Shown here piece by piece: positions 49,909 to 61,243 of a stretch of 64,000 nt of DNA. Source of the DNA: Rotaria macrura. Taxonomy: Eukaryota > Rotifera > Eurotatoria > Philodinida > Philodinidae. The position numbers and the translations under genes are program-made. The stretch spans positions 1 through 64,000 of the forward strand of contig OENT01000728.1 in assembly GCA_900239685.1 (NCBI GenBank), in the 5' to 3' direction. The notes under the pieces were generated by a model. The model saw nothing but the letters and a program-made list of their open reading frames with translations. It did no database searches and had not been told where the DNA came from. Every line of letters starts with the position of its first letter. Position 1 is the stretch's first letter.

Positions 49909-50338
49909 ATGTTCAACAATGAAGAAGACAATTCGTATAACGATGAAAATCATTTTTCATCATTAGTTGCATCAAGTCTTCGAAATGTTATTGAAAATAG
50001 TGTAGTTGATTTGGTATTACCCTATCGTATGTTATCTCTTTCACGTCTATCATCATGGAAAACATTTGAAAAGGATTTAATTAAAATTTTAAAAAGAAAA
50101 TCAAATACGAATCAAGAACACAGCCAAGTCTAGATATTTCGTTTTTTTTTTTCATTCTTCTATGAATCGATTTATTTTTCAATTTTAGGATCTTCTTCGT
50201 CTACAAAACTTTCACAATTCTCCCAAGTATCATAATGAAAAACAACAGAACGATAGTTCTTTTGAAACATTAATGAATTCTAACATTAGTTTTGTTCGAA
50301 TTCAAACAGATTTCGATCGTTTACGTCAATTGATGTAA
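49909..50338 (+). CDS. Small hypothetical protein, two exons
   Basis: Exons 49909-50127 and 50189-50338 join in phase 0 to give 122 residues. The first part is acidic (MFNNEEDNSYNDENHFSS) and then amphipathic (VVDLVLPYRMLSLSRLSSWK, TFEKDLIKILKRKS), and the second helical (RIQTDFDRLRQLM). The donor is GTCTAG, a weak match, and the acceptor is CAATTTTAG. Amphipathic helices suggest an alpha-helical or coiled-coil protein, perhaps a subunit of a nuclear complex, but I recognise no family. If the intron is retained the frame ends at 50133. Confidence 0.5.
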
Positions 50339-50529
50339 TCTTCTAGAATTTGTTGTATAGAAAAATTTTTTATAGAAAACCAATGACATCGAACTATATA
50401 TAGTTCAGTGTTCTTTAAATCTTGTTTTTGGAAAGAATAATAATTTAGGAAGGGCGCAATTTTCAAATTAGAAAACATCTGTGTTTTTATTTTTCTTTGT
50501 AGATCGATTGTATTTTTTTAAAATTATTG

Positions 50530-50721
50530 ATGAAACGACATCGATCTTTAGACAATGATCAAACAGAATTCTCTTTGAAACGTATTCATTTACGAAATGA
50601 AACTAATCTTAAAGAAACGAAACAAGAACAAATTGATTGGCAAACAAATCCTATTCGTTTCAATAATATTATAGAAAAAGTTCAACTATGGTTAAGTCAT
50701 AGTAGACCAGCAGATAGATGA
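50530..50721 (+). CDS. Small hypothetical basic protein
   Basis: An ATG at 50530 opens 63 codons of basic, charged peptide (MKRHRSLDNDQTEFSLKRIH, then KETKQEQIDWQTNP and VQLWLSHSRPADR). A strong acceptor (TTTTTCTTTGTAG, ending 50502) stands 28 bases before the ATG with no donor in the gene before that fits its phase. It may be the next exon of an alternative form of the upstream gene, or a separate gene whose message starts by trans-splicing at that AG. No family is recognised. Confidence 0.4.
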   Translation: MKRHRSLDNDQTEFSLKRIHLRNETNLKETKQEQIDWQTNPIRFNNIIEKVQLWLSHSRPADR

Positions 50722-50724
50722 TTC

Positions 50725-52267
50725 ATTAGTTTTTCGATATTTTTGATAAAAAAAAAAGAATTCAATCGTTTTTATTTTTATGTATTCAAAAATGTTCACT
50801 GAACTTGAATAAATCTGCCATAGACGAAGATGATGAGTTAATAAGATAAGACAGCAGAAAAGTTTTTCGCAACTCTATTTTTAATATGAATACAGGCTTT
50901 CAACAGTACAAGTATTGTGTCATGGATAAACAAAAATGACTTGAATAACATTGATGAAGAAACATTGATTATTCTGTCTAAACCGTTAAACAAACATATG
51001 AATAGAATATGTATCAATGTTTGAAATTTTTAGAACACATAAAATGTTTTTACTAAGAATTTTACCAATATTCATCATTATACAGTATGATCTACAAGTC
51101 ATTTACATGTAAACATGACGTTAATATTGACCTACTTCATGAATATTCGATAAAAATACATAATTCTTGCAACTCTCATCTAACATAATGACGATGAAGA
51201 TTAAATTAACACGTTGTTATAGTTGATATTCTTGCATGCATATCTGCTAAGATATCGATCATACTTTCAACTCTTCTTTTACTGTATTATCAACTTAGGG
51301 TTTACTCCCGATTCGTCCCAATTTAAATTTTTCTCAACTCGTCCCTAATTGTTGATCAAACAGTATATTGTGCTATAGAGAAAGAAGTATTTATCATCAC
51401 AGAAAAATAAGATCACATTAAAGGTACTACTATACTTTTTGTTCTATTTCTTGACCAGTTTCATTTTCACAGCTTTTCTATAGAGACTTTCTAATTTTTA
51501 ATCAGATATTTTTCCGTTTGTATGCTGTTCGAGCAACCAGATCGATTGGCATCAATATGATCATTAACTGTTCTTGTTTTCTGGGTATGCACAGAGGTTT
51601 CTTCTGCAATTCTGTTTTTCATTCTGCAGCTCTCACCAATGAAAGTTTTTCTATTACTAATCGAGCGGCAAGTATGAGCTGATAGTGAACGAGTAATTGT
51701 CAGATCATTTGAACATGTTGAAAGAGAACTTGTACAAGTACGATCACGACAGCGCCATTCGTTCATTGTTTTGTTTTCCCTTTTCTTTGTATATTGATAC
51801 CCTTCAAAGTTCAACACAGGCTTTGAACGTTCGCTATATGTGAACTTTAACATGATAGTTATTCGATTTGCTAGAATGATGAAAGAAATTTCCTTTGTGC
51901 TGTTTTTTTTCCAAGCTTTTTCGTACAGAAGACGACCAACGAGATATAAGGTGTTGTGATCAGTATATCTAGCATCCAATAGATACCGCTAATCACGAAA
52001 TTTCGAAAAATTAGACATCAATTAAGCAAGGGACGAGTTAGGAGTCAAATAGGATGGGACGAATCGGGGTGCAACCTCAACTTAGTTAGAACTATAAATA
52101 ACCAAAAATAAACATGATCAAGCTTGACTTGCCGAAATTTATTGTCAATGGAGAAAAGAGATGAATGACATTGTCTATTGCGTTACACTCTTGCAGCTCC
52201 ACTGACAAATCATCTTTCAAATTTTATTCCGTTCTTGTTTGACTACATTACGATTAAATTTATTAGT
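50725..52267. other. Gene-free stretch
   Basis: A 162-codon minus-strand frame at 51491-51979 is the only long one. Its peptide is Thr/Ser/Arg-rich with several cysteines but has no motif that I know. Two pieces, CCCGATTCGTCCCAATTT (51307) and GGGACGAATCGGGGTGC (52054), form an inverted pair about 750 bases apart that brackets this frame, so it may sit inside a mobile element. Confidence 0.4.
51286..52085. repeat. Inverted pair bracketing an unknown frame
   Basis: Left: CAACTTAGGGTTTACTCCCG ATTCGTCCCA (about 51291-51320) followed by TTCTCAACTCGTCCCTAATT. Right: AAGGGACGAGTTAGGAGTCA, then GATGGGACGAATCGGGGTGC and AACCTCAACTTAGTT (about 52028-52085). The two ends are imperfect reverse complements, as expected of terminal inverted repeats about 60 bp long. 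The included 162-codon minus-strand frame lacks recognisable transposase motifs, so a non-autonomous element or a captured fragment is likely. Confidence 0.5.
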
Positions 52268-53990
52268 TTAATTTAATGATTTTAAATTAGAAAAATATTG
52301 ATACAGATCTTTTGACGATTGCTGTCGACTAGGTAAGAAGAGATGTTGAATGTTTTTTGCATTAATTCTTGTTTGATCATTTGTAAAATTATTTGTTACT
52401 CTTCTAAGACAATCATATTGAACGAATAAAGATATGGAATCGGATAAACATGTTTTTGAATGTAAGAGAAATTGTTCCACGTAATCATCATGAACATTGA
52501 CAAGTTGTAATTGAGTGAGATGAGGAAATTTAGCAATGAGTAACATTTGATCATCGTATTCATTGGATGATTTATTTTGTTGATGAAAATTTTCAAGAAT
52601 TAATTCTTTAACAAATGGAAACGATTGTGAAATTTTAATAAAAAACTCATGTTGAAATGGATGTTCATCAAATAGTGATATTTTTTGAACATATGTAAAT
52701 AATCCACCTGGAAAATTATTTGTTATATTGTTATAAGTTTTCATTCTATATGGATAGGAATAAAAATGACATTGTGCTTGATTTTTATTGAAAAAATAAT
52801 CAACCGAAGACAGAATTTGTTTATTTATAAAATTTTCAAATGTCAATTGAATATCTTTGTTTGATGGAATATTCAGATGTTCGAAATATATCAACGATTG
52901 TATATTAAATATGAATTCATTTAAATTGGGCATATATTTAACAATATCATTATTTAAATTGTGACCATCAATGAATCTATTTTCTTGCATTGTTATTAGA
53001 TTTAAAATTAATTTTTCTAAATTACACATTCGATGTAAAAGAACTACGATCGATTCAAAATAAAACCAGGCTTCATGTTCATTTGTCAATGAAAAACATT
53101 TCAAATTCTCAATTTTTCTCTAAATCAGACATTGTCTTTTTTTGAATACGAACAGAAATCAGATGTTAATCGTAACTTACATTCATATCAATGTTTGATG
53201 GTACTCGATTAAGAAATGCAACAGTTACAAATAAACTATGAAGTCTATTGAAACGTCCATCGAGTAAATAGAGACATTCAGTAAAATGTTTGACGTTGAT
53301 ATGCAATTCCAAGAGATTGGAAGAAGAAAACATTGACATGTGACTATCGAATGATAATTGTCTAAGATCTTTATTTGACGATTGGTAGAACTCCAAATAG
53401 ATTAAATTTGGAAATATTTTAAAAATATTAGTCAACAACAATTCAATGCTTGTTGACATATTATCTGTAAATTCGTATCCATTCTTAGCAATCGAAAGGA
53501 ATAGTGTTGCAATTTGATTATTGAATTTATAAAACAATTCGTTTGTGTCTTAAGAAAAATGCCAAAATTTTCATTCTAACAAAAAAATATTTCATAACTT
53601 AATCATCTTACCAGAAAAGAAATATAGAAGTTTTTGTAAATCCAGACTTGCAAGATTTAGATGGCGTAAATTCGGATAATCACCAGCACGAAAAATACGT
53701 TCCATAGATAATGATTCGACTGTAAGCCACTGAATTCTATTATGAATTTTGGGTAGTATGTCGAAACAGAACCGATCTAACATTGGACTCGTCATTGGAG
53801 AGACGCAGCCATCTGATGAACGCATGATTAATGATAAACAACGTGTAAACATCGAGTCATATAATATTCTATCGAGACGTCGATGAATACCCGTTAAAGA
53901 GTAGAGCAATTCAATATTATTCAATTTCTTCAATATTGCCACAAGTAACTCGTCCGGAAAATCAATCAAGTCGATGGAAGAATGTCTCAT
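52268..53990 (-). CDS. F-box protein of the bdelloid type
   Basis: Three minus-strand exons, 53990-53612, 53548-53181 and 53119-52268, keep phase 1 and 0 and give 532 residues. The N-terminus holds an F-box (about 5-45: SIDLIDFPDELLVAILKKLN, then YSLTGIHRRLDRILYD), which in eukaryotes binds Skp1 in SCF ubiquitin ligases. The rest is made of diverged leucine-rich units with alternating strand and helix (YPNLRHLNLASLDLQKLL, FPNLIYLEFYQ, SNLLELHINV, MPNLNEFIFNIQSL, FPHLTQLQLVNVHDDYVEQF, YFSNLKSLN), the likely substrate-binding part. Introns are 63 and 61 bp. Many bdelloid genes have this layout, so paralogues are expected. No damage is seen. Confidence 0.88.
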
Positions 53991-56785
53991 CTTTCTTCTC
54001 TAACACGTTTTCTTTCTTGCACACATATATATATATAGGTCAAAGAATTTTATTTTACTACTGCCGTCTAAAAGATATTTTATCGTTTTCTTCTTATGAA
54101 ATCGACGATCGACACATAGTGATCACATTCAGTCTATCGATAATATTGACGTGAAGGACATTCAAACAATTCTTCATTTCATCATGGAAAGAAGTCATTG
54201 GCGTCTCTATCTTCTTGCTATTTGAGAGCGGTATACATATACAATAGAAATTTCCCTAGAATTAAAACAGAATCGTAAGTTCTCCGAAAAGTAGGTTGTG
54301 CTATTGACGAGATATTAATTAGGAAAGGATCATGTAATGCAATGAGATTGATTGAAGATTCGAGCATGAACTCAAATATACTATTTTCGTTTGGTTCGAT
54401 TGACAACTGTATTTGTTTGAGTCATGGTGATTATTTTACTGATGATTTTTATTAAAAATCGTTCATTGAAGTCAAATCAATAATGAGAAACTTGCAACAT
54501 CACCACCACTCGGGGCATAGATGTACGACTGTAAAGTGAAACAATTGAAGCTACGGTACACTGTGCTATGATCTGTACTACGGTTGACATAGATGATTTT
54601 GAAATGAAGTCCTGCATGCGTCAGTATCGACTTATAAGTCGAACTGTATTATGTGACTTGATATCCTGTGAGACACTTTTCTTTTGACAAGTAAAAATTT
54701 ATTTTCTATCAGATGTACTTAAATAGCAGGATATTATCGAAATCGATTGAAGTTCTATTGTACATAGATATTATTTGTTACATGCATTCAGTCTTACTTT
54801 ATAAAGTATGTAAAAAAGTTAAGCAAACGTACTCTTTGGACCTTCATTCTATACATTGAATCGTTTATTTTCAATTAGAAAAAGCTTGTGCAAATGCAAG
54901 ACATAATAGTGGTTTTTTCTTTGAATTTTTTCTGTGAAGAACGATGTAAAAACAAAAGGCTTTTCATTGGATGTTAAAAAAGTCATTTTTTTCATGTAGA
55001 AAATAGTGGACATTTTTGAAAGGAAATAGGCATGAAAAGCATAGAATGGGATGTTGTATAATGTTTAATAATAATCGAATTTTATGTTAAACACTCATCA
55101 TACGATTTCCATGATTTTCGATGGAATAATACTAATTGAAGTTTCGTGGAGAAACTACAAATTTATTTTATCTTTGCTCGAATCAAATCGAACTATTGTC
55201 GTGATGCATACTGTAGCTGTAGGTCATCCGCATAAAATAACCTGTCGTGGTGAATAAATTCCTCTTTCTATCAGCATATTAATGCGAGTGAGCCCACACA
55301 ATGGAAAATATCACCAGATGCTCAACTATGCCAAGGATGATTTCATCGCTGTCCCTTTTGATGGTGATTATCCTCTACAACCTACTTGATGAAAAAAAAC
55401 TAAAACAAGTAAGATTACCCACCAGAAGATACTTGTAGAAAGGCATGCATTTCATATTGTTGTAGTCTTAGTTCACCAATGAAATGTATTTGAGAATTTC
55501 AAGGCTTTTATGAAGTTGTTTCATTAGAAAAAAGAGATGCACTACAAACAATAGCTACAACTAATGCCAATATATTATTATTTCTATCATCTTTAGAAAA
55601 ACGTGATTAGTTTCATCGATCAGTGATGCGTAAATTTACTTAATGGGAAGATCTTTTTGCCTAATTGACTTTAATACTTGATGGAAAATGAATTATACAC
55701 ATATCGCACTAAACGTTTCCTGCGGTCATCACTCTACTGCATAAAGATACAGATTATTTGAATCTATTACATTTAAATATTCTACTCGAATAAGATCTAT
55801 TGAAGTTAAAATAAATAATTCAAAAGTTCTGCTACATTGTTTATAAAGACCTAGAAATAATCCTCAGGCGTAGCTACTAAACAGAAGAATGACAAATATG
55901 AGAATAAATTAGATCAAATTATGTTCACTGGCTGTTTATGAGATTAATTGATATCAAGAAATGAGAGAGTGGCGAAGATCGTCTCACTATGCTTAACATA
56001 ATGATTAAGTATAGAATTGAAAAACAAAGCCATTCTTATCTTACAGCTGAATACATATTTAACTTTAAATACGTTGGTCCGTGACGGGAATCATTCATAA
56101 TCATCTAAAAATCCTATATTGATAGACTTATACGAAGGTGTAACAGTTTGTGTCACTAATGGTGACTCCTAGATCAATAACACCAAACAACGCAGTCATA
56201 CTCATTCCCGTATATCTATCTGCACCTGTCAAACGTCATCCATAACCACATTCTATTTTCAATCATCTATTAACATTGATTTTGATCAAGTAATGACAAG
56301 TTCTCTACACGAAATTAAAAAAGTTCTAATACGTTGTATGATGTCTTGGTTAGATGTCTTTGTAGTGGAAAATCACATAACTCTTTAAAATATATGAAGT
56401 TGAATAGTTGATAATGTGAGCATTTTTTAAATAAAACAATCGAGAAAGTTCAACTGCAAGCTATCTGCATCCTATGGAAGCATTTCTGGATCCACAATTG
56501 ATGCACTCTCCACAACATCAACTCAAACAATAATTGCTTTAGATAGTTCATCATTTTTTCACAAGTATTTCTAGCAAATACATGCGGTATTTGTGCAGAT
56601 CTTATGATTTCCTCCTTTGGACTGGCATATTAGCAAAATTCTATGAACTTGAAAGGATAGTATTTTATTACAACATGAAGACAATTAAACTACAGGAAAA
56701 ACGATTAGCCTGTTAGAGTTTCTACATAGGAGAACCCCATAATTATTGTTACATCGATAGTATGAATGAATCATGAGTTAATTGT
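53991..56785. other. Stretch with possible decayed coding sequence
   Basis: No gene is supported. Between about 55250 and 56380 the plus strand yields protein-like pieces separated by stops (for example ALQTIATTNANILLFLSSLE near 55545 and LHEIKKVLIRCMMSWLDVFV near 56310), consistent with a heavily decayed gene of unknown family. A minus frame at 54218-54406 may be an F-box-related leftover but is too short to tell. Confidence 0.35.
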
Positions 56786-59700
56786 TCACAGCTTTGTGCT
56801 TGCAAAAGTTGAAAACTTCTCGTTGAAGCAAGATCTGTTCGCATGTATGTTCCGTTCTTCATTGTTCGTCTGCTGCATAGTGAATGTGTTTTTTGCTGCT
56901 TGAGTTTCCAGAGGTCGTTGATGATTGAAAATATGCTTCATTTCATGACGAAACAATTCACTAGATAATACGTACACATAGAAATTCAGGCTTGGAACTG
57001 TGAGAGAAACAAAGCCGGAGACTAGCAATATTAACTTATCCTGTGCTAATTCAAGAGCAGTATGCGCCAAAATAGGCGTCAGTACCATATAGAACGTAGA
57101 CAAAACGGAAGAGAACAACGTGACAATAAACACAAATGTCTGGGCGAGCATCATTCGAAATAATTGTGTGTCGGTTTTGCTTCGATTGCGTGGAGACTGA
57201 GTTTGATTGTTAAAGGGCACCACTCGCTTCTTACCTGCCCGAATATTTTTTATAGTGAGTAATATAAAGAGAAGCATACAGAGTGATGGACCTAAGCCAT
57301 AAATAACGAAATCCCAAATCACGTAAAATACTTGATAGAAACCTTGTTGACCAGTGCACCCTACTTGCTTATTTATAATTGTGTAGTAGACTGGTACATG
57401 AGTACAAGCAAGACATATGATGAATGCTGTAAGCGGTATAACACGACGAGCAGTATGGACTGTGCTCCATGTACGAACACGTGCAGATGTTGAGCTGCAG
57501 AGATACCTTCAAAACACAGAACTTTTCGTTGAATGATCTATTTCAAACATTCAATGCATAGGTATTAATCAAGGTTTTTCGAAGTTTCTCATTTTTTAAT
57601 CAGAACCACTTGTAACATAAACGGTTGAATTTGTTAAACTAAGTCATGTATAGTTTATTGCTGGAATAGACAATTCTAACTGTTAAGATTGGAATGGAGG
57701 TATACCCTAAAACAAGGTCGATAGGGATTTGTACTATTTCTGTGACTATTGATGATACTATAAGACAACGTTTTCTATTGAGAGCAATCCTTCTTTTCTC
57801 ATGGGTTGCCAAATCTGACCATTATTAGTGTTCTTTAGCAAATATAATAGTGTCCCAACATGTAAAGTTCTGTTGACACGCAATTTTTTTTTCTTAGCGG
57901 CTGATTTTTTCATTAACCACTTTTTATCAAACATGGTTGTTGACGAGTATTGAAGTAAATATAAATTGGCATCTTCACTCTCATCTCTTCTCTTTGAAGA
58001 ACAGCTTCTGTAATTGAGAAATCAAAACTTATTTTTATAAGTATCGGGTACGTATTAAAATCCCTGAAAAAGTGACTCAAATTTTATTAAAGTTTACTGA
58101 AACTAAAATATATAGCACCTAGAATCAATAGACTAGAGGTTAGAGTTTTATTTGCTGTGCTGTACGAGTTCTTTTCAAGCATGATCGAAATTATGATGGA
58201 AACTTAAGCCTCAAATCATAAAAAGTTCACTAACGTTATATAACAAGTTCTAGTAAACTGTACACATTTTCTAACTGCTGTTCTCATAGACACCTTGTAA
58301 CAAATAAATTGTAGATGGCAAATTATATCGTCAGAAACTTTTGAAAATCATTAGAAATCACATGATCAATTATTCAACATTTGAATATTGTTTTATAGCT
58401 ACTCTTGAGAGTATCTTGGCAAGCATCGTTGTAACAATTGCAGAATGTTGTTACTTACAACACATAAAATGAAAATGAATATAAGAGTTCATGATGGAAT
58501 CACATATGAAAAAATTTATTTCACTATTTTGACGTCTCCTTCAATAGTTTTCATTAACTGACTTTGATTTATTTTATAAGATCAATGATTTCTCTTTTTC
58601 GAAACATTTTGAAAGATTCAATGTACATTGGTTCCGCTATAATGAATGCTAAAAATTGGATAGACAGTGAAAAAGTTCACTTCTTTACATCATTATTCTA
58701 TTTTCAACCACGATAAGAGTGCTTTCTGGTAAGTTCATTTCAATATTTATTATTTTTCTTATAATAGTCTTTTTATGGCTTCCTATCGAGAAACATCTGA
58801 GATCTAGCAATGCCAGATAGTTATTCTTTACAATCTTGATAGATTCATGGATATCATGAACGTAATTACTACCAACGATCTCTCACCTGTTCTTCGATTG
58901 TTGACAGGAGAAAAGTACACTACTAATCAACAAGAGTTGGAGTAGGATATTATATAGTCCTCCGTTTGTTTAACTCAGTGCACTTTCATTTACATATTCT
59001 TTTTTAAACACTGTTTTCAATTGACAATCTGCTCTTGAATCAAACTTATAATCACTTCAGATTTTCTCTAGTAATGTATTTAGCTTTGAACTGATTTAAA
59101 TTCGAAGCGAATAATATGATTGGCTTTTTTCATTGCATTGTTCACTTCCGTGATATTAAGAATGTTTTTGTAAAAATCAAAAGTCGATCTTATTTCTAAT
59201 AGGGTGACTTTGAATGTGTATTATTACCTATGTCTGACATACTAGTAGAAAAGTGAATTATTCGTCTTCGATATAACTTCAACTATCATATATTTTATCT
59301 CTATCGTATTTTTATTAAAAGCATTTAACTTCAACACCTTTTCGAAAATAGTTGTAAATGTGGTCAGTCGAATACATCTCTTTTAGAGGTCTTTATAAAA
59401 AAATAGAACTTTCCTCGCTACTATTTCCGTGTAGGAGAAAGAATACAGTGAGATAGTAATCAAAATGATCTCTTGCACCTAAACTATTTATTGCTAAAAC
59501 AATTGCAAAGTGAACAACACGGTTTTATTCATGACGCCTTTTGGCAGTACTCATTCTTAAAGCGAGACTTTTGATTGTGATATGTAATCTTTCATTCGCT
59601 CATTTGAATACAGCTATCGACGACAACATTATTCGAAATTCGTATGGAAAATATTCAAAAATATCATACTAAAAAAATTATAGGAAATGTTGCTCCAATT

Positions 59701-61243
59701 CTTATCAGCATCATCAATTATAATCTTATCTTAGATTTAATTACTCGTAAAATTTATCCTGAGCACGTACAGATACATCGTCAATTTATGTTGATTAAGA
59801 CTTTTCTACATTCTAATTTCATATCTCAGTAAATATGTTGGTATATTCATCGCTTAAGAGAGATTTACGAGTGAGTTCTATTCATGTATGATTATGGCGA
59901 AAGTGAGCGAAATAGATGTGATTGGACTTTTCGAAGTCTTTTCTAATCGACTAAACTTGACCTGTGAGTAGCGGTGGAGAATAAATATTTGAGAACAAGC
60001 GAGAGAAAGCATAGTAACGCCTTTTTACTGGGATTTCGAGGAAAACGTATTAAAACTAGTTATTATGTCGTTTCACAAAATTCATTGCACTGTGTTAACT
60101 GTTCAACACTTCTAAAAAACTAAAAGGTCTGACTTAACTTAGTTATCTAGGGGTAGAACCTTTTATTTACTGAGATTTTATGAATCAAATTTTTAAAAGA
60201 AAAACTGAACATTTAATAGTATTAGTTTATTTATAACATTGAACTAAGTATTAAATTCATGTAAATCTCATTTATGATTAAAGCAGTTGCAGCGCTCTGA
60301 CCTATTTTAATAGAAATATACTAAATCTTGCTATCCATGCGAGAATATAAAGCCTGTGCGTGTTTGATACACGATTCCGTCAAATCTATTTAACATTATT
60401 TCATATTATTCGGCGAGAGATAAATAAAAAAAAATCTTAGTGAAAATTTTCTCACTGGATTTTAAAGTCAAAAGCTAACTTCAACAATCGGTCTTTTGTA
60501 TCAGAGAAGCTCTGTTTTTCCGATCAAACGAATGATATGCGCTCTTAAAATTCTACGAGAGAAGAAAATCTACCAGGTGAATATCCAAGAAACGTTTCAG
60601 TACAAATTATGCAAAGATCTCCTAGCTCAGATGGCGAGACCAGTATAGGCAATTGCAATTGAAAATTTTCTTTTCATTGATGATAAGAGCTGTCTTTATT
60701 CAAGAATTATTTTGAAAAGAAAATCTGATTGCATCCTATTTTCACATAGATATTTGAATCAGAGTACAGTTTTGACACTAAATACTTGCATGATGACAAA
60801 TGTTTACTTTTTAATTTCGTTTCGTACTTACCGATCAGCAGAGGCAAGGACCATCGACCAAGCATAAGAGAATCTACAAGTGCAGAAAAACCAACATTCG
60901 TGATATTAATTACAACCTATTTTCATCACCTCGTTAAACAACAGCAGAGTACTATGATTTTGCAACTTGCTTCTGTGAAATTGAGAACATTAATATTAAA
61001 GCCAAATTGAAGTAGGCGCAATGGAATATTGAAACATGTAATAAGAGAACTACTGATAGTCGATGACAACAGATATTGGGTACATGGCTTTGAGCGTAGT
61101 TTAGGTCGTGTAAACACATAGATGCTCAGTGCATTACCCACAAATCCAAGTGGGATAACGATAAAGCCCGTACAACGGATGAAAAGCATAGAACCCCACA
61201 TAATATGAGCGATAGCATCAGAATCCACATTGGACAACGACAT
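56786..61243 (-). CDS. Rhodopsin-class GPCR, FMRFamide-receptor-like
   Basis: Three minus-strand exons, 61243-60930, 60873-60832 and 57506-56786, join in phase 2 twice and give 358 residues. Segment 1 has the GN pair (IPLGFVGNALSIYVF, G36-N37), segment 2 follows at about 56-78, the conserved Cys is C94, and segment 3 ends SMVLASADRYLCSS with the DRY motif at 118-120. After segments 4-6, segment 7 carries VPSLNFYVYVLS (about 289-300), a variant of NPxxY, then helix 8 (SELFRHEMKHIF) and a polar tail. The protein should be a plasma-membrane peptide receptor of the kind greatly expanded in bdelloids; the ligand is unknown. Intron 1 is 56 bp. Intron 2 is 3325 bp and splits the Arg codon of DRY, a position where GPCR genes often carry an intron. 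Confidence 0.9.
57507..60831 (-). other. 3.3-kb intron 2 of GPCR gene
   Basis: The intron starts GTAAGTACG at 60831 and ends TTTTGAAG at 57507. At 3325 bp it is roughly fifty times the usual intron here. I find no convincing gene, RNA gene or mobile-element protein inside it. A plus-strand 62-codon frame (59644-59832) has no recognisable features. Confidence 0.7.

Noticed and set aside
60627-60660. tRNA A-box-like sequence CTAGCTCAGATGGCGAGA
   Set aside because: It matches the A-box consensus, but no B-box (GGTTCGANTCC-like) follows at a fitting distance and no cloverleaf stems form by eye.
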